The notes under the pieces were generated by a model, which saw nothing but the letters and a program-made list of their open reading frames with translations, ran no database searches and was not told the DNA's origin. From CAYMAZ01 sp964388575 (GTDB taxonomy: Bacteria; Bacteroidota; Bacteroidia; Bacteroidales; DTU049): a stretch of 64,000 nucleotides of DNA. Both the position numbers and the translations under genes were made by a program. The stretch lies in contig CAYMAZ010000007.1 of NCBI GenBank assembly GCA_964388575.1, forward strand, positions 42,518-106,517, given 5' to 3'. Shown in pieces: positions 25,481 through 33,371 of the stretch. Position 1 is the first letter of the stretch. Each line of letters opens with the position of its first letter.

Positions 25481-27778
25481 ATGAATAAACTGAAACAATA
25501 TCTTTTAATACTTGTGCTTTTGCCACTCTATTCTGTTTCACAAAATGCTTCAATCCGTGGTTTTGTATACGAGAAAGAAACCGGAGAGCCTGTCATATTT
25601 ACGAATGTCTATTTGCAGGGGACAACTCACGGAGCATCAACAGATGTGAATGGTTATTTTACAATTTCACATATTCCTGCCGGAGATTATACTCTGGTTG
25701 TGACGTATCTGGGATTTGACACGATTAGAGAACCGGTTACCCTGAAGTCAGGTCAAATACTCAACAAACGTTTGTATATGAGTAAGTCTGCCGTTCAGCT
25801 CAAAACATTTGAAGTTTCAGCAGAAAAACAGGAAGCCCTTACGGAGACTAAAACATCCGTGGTTAAAATCACACCAAAACAAATCAGCAGTATTCCATCA
25901 ATTGGAACACCTGATCTTGCGCAATATCTTCAGGTTTTACCAGGAATAATTTTTACCGGAGACCAGGGTGGACAACTCTATGTTCGTGGTGGTCCGCCGA
26001 TTCAGAATAAAATTTTACTAGACGGACTTGTCATTTATAATCCCTTTCATTCAATAGGATTGTTTTCTGTTTTTGAAACTGATATTATGCGAAATGTTGA
26101 TATATATACTGGAGGTTTCGGTGCTGAATACGGAGGCCGGATTTCTTCGGTAATGGATATTACAACAAGAGATGGTAATAAAACTAAATTATCAGGAGCA
26201 ATTGGAGCCACAACCTTCGGATCAAAAATCATACTGGAAGGCCCTTTGTTAAAGTTAAATCCTGAAACTGGCACAAGTGCATCATTTATTTTGGCCGGGA
26301 AAAATTCATATCTGAAGGAAACATCAAAACTTTTCTATAATTATGTGGATACAGCAGGATTGCCGTTTAACTATACCGATGTATACGGAAAGTTAAGTCT
26401 CAATACAGAAACAGGAAGTAAAATCAATATATTCGGATTTAATTTTACTGACAATGTATTGTATCAGGAAATCGCAGAATTTGAATGGTTTAACAGAGGA
26501 GTTGGTGCAAGCTTTTTGCTGGTGCCCGGAGCAACGACAACACTCATTGAAGGGAATGTCGGCTATACTGACTACCTGATTACACTTGATGATCAGCAGG
26601 GAAATCCAAAATCAAGTGAAATTGAAGGATTTAATCTGGGACTCCGGTTTGTATATTTTTCTCAAGCACAGGAAATAAAATATGGTATTGAAGCACTTGG
26701 ATTTAAAACAACATTTGATTTTAATAATTCAGTGGGACGAACAATCTCACAAGAGCAATATACAACAGAAATAAGCTTTTACGTAAAAGATAAGATAACA
26801 TTGAAAGATTTAATCATTGAACCCAGTTTCCGGATTCATATGTATGCATCTCTATCAAATGTGTCTCCAGAACCAAGACTGGCTTTTAAATATCTTTTAT
26901 CTGATAAGGTCAGAATTAAGGGTGCAGGTGGGTTTTACTCACAGAACCTGATTGCTGCAAATTCAGACCGTGAGGTTGTAAATTTGTTTTACGGCTTTTT
27001 GTCCGGTCCTGAGAACCTTCAGTCAACTTTTGACGGAGAGGAAATCACACACAAACTTCAGAAAGCTCAGCATGCCATTTTCGGCGTCGAGTTTGATCCG
27101 GCAAAACATCTGACGTTCAATGTAGAAGGGTATTACAAATATTTTTCTCAGCTGACAAACCTGAATAAAAACAAGGTGTTTGATGATTCAGATGAGTATT
27201 GGGATAAACCTGATTACCTGAAAAAAGATTTTATTGTTGAGCGTGGAAATGCATATGGCGTTGATTTTTCAATCAAATATGACAGAAAAAGATATTATTT
27301 CTGGGGGGTTTATTCTTTGGGATACATCAACCGTTATGATGGAATTTCAAATTACGTTCCGCACTATGACAGAAGACATAATGCCAATCTTGTTGCAACA
27401 TTTCTGCTCGGGTCCAGACAAAATTCAGAACTGAGTTTCAGATGGAATTTCGGGTCAGGGTTTCCGTTTACCAAAAACAGAGGCCATTATCCGCTGATTA
27501 CCTTTGAGGACGGACTTGATACTGATATTACAACAGCAACTGATCAGCTCGGAACATTGTTTTCAGAAATCAATGATGGTCGTCTCCCTTACTATCATCG
27601 TTTAGACATAAGTTATAAATACACACAGTACTTCACTGAAAATATTAAAATGGATCTGAATGTGGGTGTTACAAATGTTTATAACAGAGCAAATATTTTT
27701 TATTTTGACAGAATTACTAAAGCACGTATTAATCAGCTGCCAATCATGCCAAGTCTTGGATTGACATTAAGATTTTAA
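25481..27778 (+). CDS. TonB-dependent outer membrane receptor with carboxypeptidase-like N-domain
   Basis: About 765 residues. The start at 25481 gives a signal peptide (MNKLKQYLLILVLLPLYSVSQ). Residues 24-105 form a CarboxypepD_reg-like domain (SIRGFVYEKETGEPVIFTNV). The plug follows with GTPDLAQYLQVLPGI, YVRGGPPIQNKILLDGL and YTGGFGAEYGGRISSVMDITTRDG. The rest is a 22-strand barrel ending LGLTLRF with terminal Phe. No SusD-like partner is adjacent, so it is not a typical polysaccharide locus, and the substrate is unknown. An upstream in-frame start at 25370 would put 37 residues before the signal peptide and is unlikely. Confidence 0.9.
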   Translation: MNKLKQYLLILVLLPLYSVSQNASIRGFVYEKETGEPVIFTNVYLQGTTHGASTDVNGYFTISHIPAGDYTLVVTYLGFDTIREPVTLKSGQILNKRLYMSKSAVQLKTFEVSAEKQEALTETKTSVVKITPKQISSIPSIGTPDLAQYLQVLPGIIFTGDQGGQLYVRGGPPIQNKILLDGLVIYNPFHSIGLFSVFETDIMRNVDIYTGGFGAEYGGRISSVMDITTRDGNKTKLSGAIGATTFGSKIILEGPLLKLNPETGTSASFILAGKNSYLKETSKLFYNYVDTAGLPFNYTDVYGKLSLNTETGSKINIFGFNFTDNVLYQEIAEFEWFNRGVGASFLLVPGATTTLIEGNVGYTDYLITLDDQQGNPKSSEIEGFNLGLRFVYFSQAQEIKYGIEALGFKTTFDFNNSVGRTISQEQYTTEISFYVKDKITLKDLIIEPSFRIHMYASLSNVSPEPRLAFKYLLSDKVRIKGAGGFYSQNLIAANSDREVVNLFYGFLSGPENLQSTFDGEEITHKLQKAQHAIFGVEFDPAKHLTFNVEGYYKYFSQLTNLNKNKVFDDSDEYWDKPDYLKKDFIVERGNAYGVDFSIKYDRKRYYFWGVYSLGYINRYDGISNYVPHYDRRHNANLVATFLLGSRQNSELSFRWNFGSGFPFTKNRGHYPLITFEDGLDTDITTATDQLGTLFSEINDGRLPYYHRLDISYKYTQYFTENIKMDLNVGVTNVYNRANIFYFDRITKARINQLPIMPSLGLTLRF

Positions 27779-27842
27779 TTGAAAATGTTCTTGTTTTTCT
27801 AAAGAAAAGTGCTTTCAAATTACAGACCCCGTTTAAATTTAA

Positions 27843-27868
27843 GTGATCACAAGGGATCACATGTGATC
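27843..27868. repeat. GATCAC palindrome cluster
   Basis: GTGATCAC (27843-27850), then GATCACATGTGATC, a perfect 14-bp palindrome at 27855-27868. The arms GTGATC and GATCAC also form a six-base-spaced inverted repeat across 27843-27860. It lies between two convergent genes (TonB receptor and T9SS protein). There is no T tract, so it is not a clear terminator. Confidence 0.5.
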
Positions 27869-28011
27869 ATGTTTTGTTTGGCGAACAGAGTATCCAATAA
27901 ATACACCTATTCATGTTTTGTTGTTCATTGAAATTGCCTGATTATGAAACAAAGAAAAATGTAAAAATTTGTTTACAATTCAACATATCATGAGAAAACC
28001 TGGACGGATTC

Positions 28012-28740
28012 CTACTTTTGAACGATCATTTTTCTTGTAGTCACAGGTTTTTCGAACATCCACAGGGAATAAAAATAGATGCCTGAAGCAAAAGCTGAAA
28101 CATCGATACTTGTTTTTCCGTCTCCAGGTGTCAGACGAACAGAGTGTATAATATTTCCGGCAAGATCCATAATAACAATCTTTGCATCTGTAACACTCAT
28201 CGGTACAGAATATGTGAACTGACATTTGCTGCTTGAAGGATTTGGATATGGATTTGAGATCTCAGCTTTTACAGCAATGTTAAATGGGACCGATACGGGA
28301 GTTGTGTAATATTTAAGAATGACAGCGACTGAATCAGATGGCTGCTCACTATCGAAGAATGTGTATCTGACAACTGTCAGACCATCAGAGCCAAAAGCAT
28401 TATAGTCTCCATAAAATCCAGTTGTATTGGTTTCGCCAGCGTCTATGGTAAGAGGATAGGGTGATTCTTCAACGGTTGGAGAAAAACATTGTCCCCAGCA
28501 AAATGAATTAAAGGCTCCGGGTAAAAGTTCGATGGTTTTTTTGCGAACTTTTACGTCAATAGGCGAAGAACTGTTGTTTGTGACATAAATATGTTCTTCA
28601 TGAGCTACATCATTGGGTATATAAACAATTACAGTATCCTCAGAATTTAAAAGTCCGTGAGGATTTGATAAACTCAGGTTTTGCGAAAATAATGATAATG
28701 CAAAAACAGGAAATATGAGCGTAAGTATTATTTTTTTCAT
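28012..28740 (-). CDS. T9SS type A sorting-domain protein
   Basis: About 242 residues. It has a signal peptide (MKKIILTLIFPVFALSLFSQ), a middle region with beta strands, and a C-terminal type IX secretion sorting domain of about 75 residues: ISNPYPNPSSSKCQF, IVIMDLAGNII, GIYFYSLWM, ending KMIVQK. The type A domain is cleaved on passage through the outer membrane, so the product is probably surface attached or released. The body matches no named domain. The start at 28740 is chosen because a -7 element lies at 28765-28772, overlapping the longer alternative. Confidence 0.85.
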   Translation of the reverse strand: MKKIILTLIFPVFALSLFSQNLSLSNPHGLLNSEDTVIVYIPNDVAHEEHIYVTNNSSSPIDVKVRKKTIELLPGAFNSFCWGQCFSPTVEESPYPLTIDAGETNTTGFYGDYNAFGSDGLTVVRYTFFDSEQPSDSVAVILKYYTTPVSVPFNIAVKAEISNPYPNPSSSKCQFTYSVPMSVTDAKIVIMDLAGNIIHSVRLTPGDGKTSIDVSAFASGIYFYSLWMFEKPVTTRKMIVQK

Positions 28741-28764
28741 AAAAATCATTGTTAAATTCAAACA

Positions 28765-28772
28765 CAAAATTA
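28765..28772 (-). promoter_or_regulatory. -7 element for the T9SS protein gene
   Basis: Minus-strand TAATTTTG, 24 bases upstream of the ATG at 28740. Confidence 0.5.
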
Positions 28773-28824
28773 CATCATATTTCGTACCAAAACCAAATAT
28801 TTTTACATTTTGATATAAATACGC

Positions 28825-28832
28825 TATTTTTG
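28825..28832 (+). promoter_or_regulatory. -7 element for the symporter gene
   Basis: TATTTTTG, 21 bases upstream of the ATG at 28854. Confidence 0.45.
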
Positions 28833-28853
28833 TAGGAATTCAATAAAATTGAA

Positions 28854-30119
28854 ATGCTTAAATATATAAACAAAATGCCTTTGTCGGTCAACATTCTTAT
28901 TGGCCTCGGGCTGGGACTGGTGACAGGTTTTCTGTTCATGCAGGCAGGGTATGAAAAATTTGTTCATTATTGGATACAGCCATGGGGTGAAATATTCCTG
29001 AACCTTCTCAAACTGATTGCTGTCCCAATTGTTTTTCTTTCAATTGTATGTGGGATATTTGGTATTGGAAATCTGAAAGATTTTTCAAAACTGGCTGGAA
29101 GGACATTTGTATTATATATACTGACGACCTTAATGGCGATTTCCATAGGTTTGATACTGGTCAACTCAATTCGCCCCGGAAAAATGTTCAACCACGAAGA
29201 GCAACAGGAGATTCAGAATAAATTTGGTAGTGTTGTAATTGAACGCCAGATTTCCGCAGAAGAGATGAAGAGCAAAGGTCCGCTTCAGTTTTTAGTTGAC
29301 ATTGTCCCGGATAATATGTTTAAAGCAACTACAGATAATTCCAAGATGCTGCAGATAATTTTTATTGCTTTAATGCTGGGAATGGTAATTTTGCTGATTC
29401 CGGACGAAAAAACGACTATTGTCCGTCAATTTTTTCTGCAGATGAATGACATCTTCATATACTCTGTTGAGTTTATAATGAAGGCTGCACCATTTGGTGT
29501 ATTTGCACTTATGGCAGGGATGATGGCTGAATTTGGCGGGAGTGGTGGATTGCTGAAAGCTCTTGGGATGTATGCATTAACAGTTGTTATTGGATTAATT
29601 GGCGTAACCTATTTGTTTTATCCAATTATTATTCACTTTTTCACAAAAATTGGATTTAAACGATTTATTAAAGGAATTTTTCCGGCTCAGATTGTGGCTT
29701 TTACAACCAGTTCAAGTGCCATCACCCTTCCTGTGACAAAACGTCAGGTTGAAAAGGAACTTGGAGTTTCTCCAAAGGTCAGCGGATTCGTTCTTCCTCT
29801 GGGGATGACAATTAATATGGACGGAACGAGTCTTTACCAGGTCATAGCTGTTGTTTTTATATCTCAGGTTTTCGGCATTGAACTGTCTTTTGCTCAGCAG
29901 ATGTTTATTATACTTCTTGCTGTACTATCATCAATCGGAGCTCCGGGAATCCCCGGAGGAAGCATTGTGATGCTTATATTTATATTGTCATCTGTGGGAA
30001 TTCCATTGCAGGGGCTTGCATTAATCCTTGGAATAGACAGACCTCTTGACATGATGAGAACAGTAACAAATGTTACCGGAGACTCTATGATCTGTTGTTT
30101 GCAAAAAGACCGGATTTAA
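28854..30119 (+). CDS. Dicarboxylate/amino acid:cation symporter (DAACS family)
   Basis: Inner membrane transporter of 421 residues with eight or more hydrophobic segments and two re-entrant loops. The family's serine-rich hairpin reads AFTTSSSAITLP, and the substrate/cation motif reads MTINMDGTSLYQ. A late IGAPGIPGG and RTVTNVTGDS complete the pattern. It takes up acidic amino acids or C4-dicarboxylates with Na+ or H+; which one cannot be told. It stands alone with its own -7 element. The chain ends soon after the last motif, as usual for short members, without sign of truncation. Confidence 0.92.
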   Translation: MLKYINKMPLSVNILIGLGLGLVTGFLFMQAGYEKFVHYWIQPWGEIFLNLLKLIAVPIVFLSIVCGIFGIGNLKDFSKLAGRTFVLYILTTLMAISIGLILVNSIRPGKMFNHEEQQEIQNKFGSVVIERQISAEEMKSKGPLQFLVDIVPDNMFKATTDNSKMLQIIFIALMLGMVILLIPDEKTTIVRQFFLQMNDIFIYSVEFIMKAAPFGVFALMAGMMAEFGGSGGLLKALGMYALTVVIGLIGVTYLFYPIIIHFFTKIGFKRFIKGIFPAQIVAFTTSSSAITLPVTKRQVEKELGVSPKVSGFVLPLGMTINMDGTSLYQVIAVVFISQVFGIELSFAQQMFIILLAVLSSIGAPGIPGGSIVMLIFILSSVGIPLQGLALILGIDRPLDMMRTVTNVTGDSMICCLQKDRI

Positions 30120-30251
30120 TGTGATCATGCCAAATCACAGCTTTTGTCATGCAAGTTGTTCGTTGCGGTTTTGCATCATGAAAATAGTATTTCTGCACCG
30201 CTTTTGTCGGTGTTGAAAAATTCAAAAGAGCAATCCGAAGTCATTTACATG

Positions 30252-31058
30252 TTATGCTTTTTTCCCTTTAAAGAAAAATGCCTGAATTTCGTTACATAAC
30301 TGATCATGGATAAAACTGTTTGTTGCAATGATTTCTCCTCCGAAAAGATAGTTTTCTGTATTTAGAAAATCAGTGATTTTCCCTCCTGCTTCATTGACAA
30401 TACATGCTCCGGCGGCAACATCCCATGGGCGAAGTCCATATTCGTAAAATCCTTCAAAACGACCACAGGCAACCCAGGCAAGATCAAGAGCAGCACTACC
30501 AAGACGCCTTAATCCCCGGGTTTCTTCAACGGTAAATTTCAAAAACTCAAAAAATGCATCAAGATGGTTATAATCATAATATGGAAACCCTGTTGCAAGC
30601 AGAGAGTTTGACATTGACAATGTTTTTGAAACTTCTATTCTATTGCCGTTCATCCAGGCTCCACCATTTTTCCAGGCATAATAACATTCATTTAAATTGG
30701 GTTCGTATATGACTCCCAGAACAAGCTGTTTTTTGTGAAGGAGTGCGATACTTACAGTAAAAAGTGGCAATCCGTGAATAAAATTGGTAGTTCCGTCAAG
30801 TGGGTCAATGATCCACATCAGATCTGAATGTTCTGATTCTGAAAATTTCTCTTCTGCAAGAAAAGTCGCTTCAGGTAAAAGATCGTATAGTTTTTTAATA
30901 ATCAACTGTTCAGAGTGTCGGTCAACATAGGAAACAAAATCATGTATTCCTTTCGTTTCAATGTCTCCTTTTTTAAAATTATTCCTTTCTCCGGCAATAT
31001 ATTTTCCTGCTTTGGCTGCAATTTCGGTTGTCTGCAGGCATAATACTTCGTAGTTCAT
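30252..31058 (-). CDS. Inositol monophosphatase family protein
   Basis: About 268 residues. The Mg-dependent phosphatase signatures are complete: LAEEKFSE (metal Glu), WIIDPLDGTTNFIHG (two metal Asp) and RPWDVAAGACIVNEAGG (third metal Asp). It may act on inositol phosphates or, as SuhB/CysQ relatives do, on other small phosphates; activity is not decided by sequence. The ATG at 31058 (MNYEVLCLQTTEIA) is supported by a -7 element at 31077-31084, which overlaps the longer reading. Confidence 0.9.
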   Translation of the reverse strand: MNYEVLCLQTTEIAAKAGKYIAGERNNFKKGDIETKGIHDFVSYVDRHSEQLIIKKLYDLLPEATFLAEEKFSESEHSDLMWIIDPLDGTTNFIHGLPLFTVSIALLHKKQLVLGVIYEPNLNECYYAWKNGGAWMNGNRIEVSKTLSMSNSLLATGFPYYDYNHLDAFFEFLKFTVEETRGLRRLGSAALDLAWVACGRFEGFYEYGLRPWDVAAGACIVNEAGGKITDFLNTENYLFGGEIIATNSFIHDQLCNEIQAFFFKGKKA

Positions 31059-31076
31059 AAATGAGTTGTTTTTTTG

Positions 31077-31084
31077 CAAAGATA
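31077..31084 (-). promoter_or_regulatory. -7 element for the inositol monophosphatase gene
   Basis: Minus-strand TATCTTTG, 19 bases upstream of the ATG at 31058. Confidence 0.55.
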
Positions 31085-31205
31085 GAAAAACCCGAAACTG
31101 AGACTTTAAATCCAAACAAATCTTTTTACACAAATCTTTATTAGACCTTAAAATGATTTCAGAATACCGTTAAGTGTTTTGTTTTTAAAAAGATGAAAAA
31201 TTTCG

Positions 31206-31213
31206 TATCTTTG
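31206..31213 (+). promoter_or_regulatory. -7 element for the GWxTD gene
   Basis: TATCTTTG, 24 bases upstream of the ATG at 31238. A TTTG at 31178-31181 lies 24 bases further up, slightly longer than the usual spacing. Confidence 0.5.
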
Positions 31214-31237
31214 TAAAGGAAAATAATTACATACATT

Positions 31238-32704
31238 ATGAAAAAATTCATTTTTTGTATACTGGTTGTGTTATATATACTTCCGGTATTTTCACAGGAT
31301 TCCTCAAAGGATATTATTCCTTTTTTTTCGTATTCCACCTTTTATTCTCCTGAACATGGTTCCTATGTTGAAACCTACCTGACGATTCTTGGACACTCAC
31401 TTTATTTTAGTAAAACGAATGAAGGATCATTCGAGTCAAAAGTGGAAGTAACCATTCTGATCAAACAGGATCAAAGAATTGTTGATTTTAAAAAAATCAA
31501 TCTCAAAAGTCCTGAAATACAAGACACACTCAGTGTAAATTTTTCACTAGTAGATGTTCAAAGGTTTGCTTTGCCTGACGGCACATACGATATTGAAGTC
31601 AAACTGACTGATATCAATTCGCCCATTGAACCATTGTATATTCTTGATGCAGTGACTCTTGATTATGATCCTGATGTTCTCATGGTCTCAGGAATTCAAC
31701 TGATTGAGAGATATCAAAAATCTACAGAAACAAATATTTTCACCAAGGCAGGTTATGAACTGGTACCGCTTCCTCTGAATTTCTTCCCAAAAATTATAAA
31801 CAGCCTTACATTTTATTGTGAAATATATAACACAGACAAGAAACTTGGTCAGGATGAACCCTTTTTAATAAAAACACACATAGAGCAATTTGAAACAAAA
31901 AAGATTGCTCATAATTTGCAAACATTCAAAAGAGAAAAAGCAGGAAATGTGCATAGTTTTATGCACGAATTTGATATATCCGGACTACCTTCTGGAAATT
32001 ATGTTCTAGTTGTAGAAGTGCGTGATAAAAATAATGACATGATCAGCAGTAATCAGTTGTTTTTTCAAAGAAGCAATCCACCTGCCGATACCGATTTTAT
32101 GGAAATGAATTTGACATACACAGCTTCATTTGTCAATAACATACAATCAGCAGATACATTAAGGGAATATATTCGTTCTGTTAGGCCCATTGCAACCGAG
32201 AACGAAAAGTATTTTATTGATAAAAGCTCAAAAGTTGCGGAAACAGATCGTCTGAAGCAATTTTTCTATATTTTCTGGGCAGAAAGGAGTAATAATCCTC
32301 TTCAGGCGTGGAGTGATTACAGAAATGAGGTGCACAAGGTTCAAAATTCATTCGGGACAAAAATTAAAAAGGGATATGAAACAGACCGTGGGAGAGTTTA
32401 TTTGCAGTACGGAGCTCCAAATACCATCGTTTCAGAAGACCGTGAGCCGAGCACTTATCCCTATGAAATATGGCACTACTATCAGTTGAATAATCAGAGA
32501 AACAGAAAGTTTGTTTTTTACAACAGAGATCTTGTAACCAATGACTATGAGCTGATTCATTCAGATGCTCTTGGAGAAATTCAGGATTATCAGTGGCAAA
32601 TTAAACTGAATCAAAGAAACTTTGCAACAAATGATCCTGATCTTCAGAAAAGTGACTGGGGATGGGGAAGTCGGGTGGACGACTATTGGAGAAACCCGAG
32701 ATAA
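31238..32704 (+). CDS. GWxTD-domain exported protein
   Basis: A 488-residue protein with a signal peptide (MKKFIFCILVVLYILPVFSQ). The first 300 residues are rich in beta strands. The last 150 hold the GWxTD-type domain: FFYIFWAER, GRVYLQYGAPNTIVSEDREPSTYPYEIWHYY, and a final DWGWGSRVDDYW. The family is widespread in Bacteroidota and Acidobacteria without a known biochemical role, and is probably periplasmic. The name-giving tryptophan motif appears degenerate here (NNPLQAW). It is followed by a short basic protein gene about 90 bases away. Confidence 0.85.
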   Translation: MKKFIFCILVVLYILPVFSQDSSKDIIPFFSYSTFYSPEHGSYVETYLTILGHSLYFSKTNEGSFESKVEVTILIKQDQRIVDFKKINLKSPEIQDTLSVNFSLVDVQRFALPDGTYDIEVKLTDINSPIEPLYILDAVTLDYDPDVLMVSGIQLIERYQKSTETNIFTKAGYELVPLPLNFFPKIINSLTFYCEIYNTDKKLGQDEPFLIKTHIEQFETKKIAHNLQTFKREKAGNVHSFMHEFDISGLPSGNYVLVVEVRDKNNDMISSNQLFFQRSNPPADTDFMEMNLTYTASFVNNIQSADTLREYIRSVRPIATENEKYFIDKSSKVAETDRLKQFFYIFWAERSNNPLQAWSDYRNEVHKVQNSFGTKIKKGYETDRGRVYLQYGAPNTIVSEDREPSTYPYEIWHYYQLNNQRNRKFVFYNRDLVTNDYELIHSDALGEIQDYQWQIKLNQRNFATNDPDLQKSDWGWGSRVDDYWRNPR

Positions 32705-32747
32705 ATTATGTGACATAGTTAAAAGACAAGGTTATTTATTTATTTCT

Positions 32748-32755
32748 TATTTTTG
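32748..32755 (+). promoter_or_regulatory. -7 element for the small basic protein gene
   Basis: TATTTTTG, 38 bases upstream of the ATG at 32794. Confidence 0.45.
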
Positions 32756-32793
32756 TTGCTGTAAATGAATTTACAGGATTAACTTACATACTT

Positions 32794-33054
32794 ATGGCTG
32801 CAAATAAAAGAAAAAGAAAAAAAAAGGCATCAAAGCCAAAGAAATATTCTGTTACAATTTCAAGAAACCAGTATCAACTCTTGAAACTTCATTGTGCCTA
32901 TACTCAGAGTACTCCTCCAAAAGTGATTAAACAGGCCATCAGTATGTATCTGCGTCAAGTGAATCATGATCTGAATCAATGGAAAAAGATCACTCCCGGC
33001 TCTCAGTTTTTATGTGAAGAAGAAAAGGCCAGACAGATGGTTCTTAAGTTTTAA
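32794..33054 (+). CDS. Small basic protein, possibly ribbon-helix-helix-like
   Basis: 86 residues. The first 18 are almost all Lys/Arg (MAANKRKRKKKASKPKK). Then come a short strand (YSVTISRNQYQLL) and two helices (LKLHCAYTQSTPPKVIKQAISMYLRQVNHDL). The strand-helix-helix order with a basic tail suggests a CopG/ribbon-helix-helix type nucleic acid binder, but no signature is strong. Similar short proteins appear in other Bacteroidota. A tRNA-Arg gene follows 61 bases downstream, with no evident link. Confidence 0.65.
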   Translation: MAANKRKRKKKASKPKKYSVTISRNQYQLLKLHCAYTQSTPPKVIKQAISMYLRQVNHDLNQWKKITPGSQFLCEEEKARQMVLKF

Positions 33055-33115
33055 ATTTACTCTACGTCTTTCCTGAATATTTTAAGTGAATAATTGCTAA
33101 TTTTGCAAAACAATT

Positions 33116-33190
33116 GGCTCCGTAGTTCAATGGATAGAATTTCAGATTCCGGTTCTGAAGATGGGGGTTCGAGTCCCTTCGGAGTCACCA
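33116..33190 (+). tRNA. tRNA-Arg (anticodon CCG)
   Basis: A full cloverleaf can be drawn by hand: acceptor GGCTCCG/CGGAGTC (one G-T pair), D-stem GTTC/GAAT, anticodon stem TCAGA/TCTGA around loop TTCCGGT (anticodon CCG, reading CGG), T-loop TTCGAGT, discriminator A and an encoded CCA at 33188-33190. Confidence 0.95.
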
Positions 33191-33215
33191 GGCTGTTTAG
33201 AGTATGGGTGTGGAA

Positions 33216-33245
33216 CAAGAGTATTATTGAACATAATACTTCTTG
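33216..33245 (+). other. Hairpin downstream of tRNA-Arg
   Basis: AGTATTAT (33220-33227) pairs with ATAATACT (33233-33240) around a five-base loop; CAAG and CTTG extend the stem with one bulged base. No T tract follows, so it may be a weak terminator or a processing structure. Confidence 0.4.
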
Positions 33246-33371
33246 AAACTCATTGAAAATTAGTGCTTTTTCAACAAAAAGAAGTGATTTCCCTTAAAGT
33301 GATACTGTTACAACGGGAGAATGTAAAAAATAATGATTTAATTCAACTTAAGACCTAATTTTTGCCTAAAA

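Noticed and set aside
28854..30119. Symporter looks short at the C-terminus
   Set aside because: The last conserved motif NVTGDS is present and short tails are common in the family.
30120..30139. CRP-like TGTGA/TCACA pair after the symporter gene
   Set aside because: Spacing is 10 rather than 6 bases and it lies after gene ends, not in a promoter.
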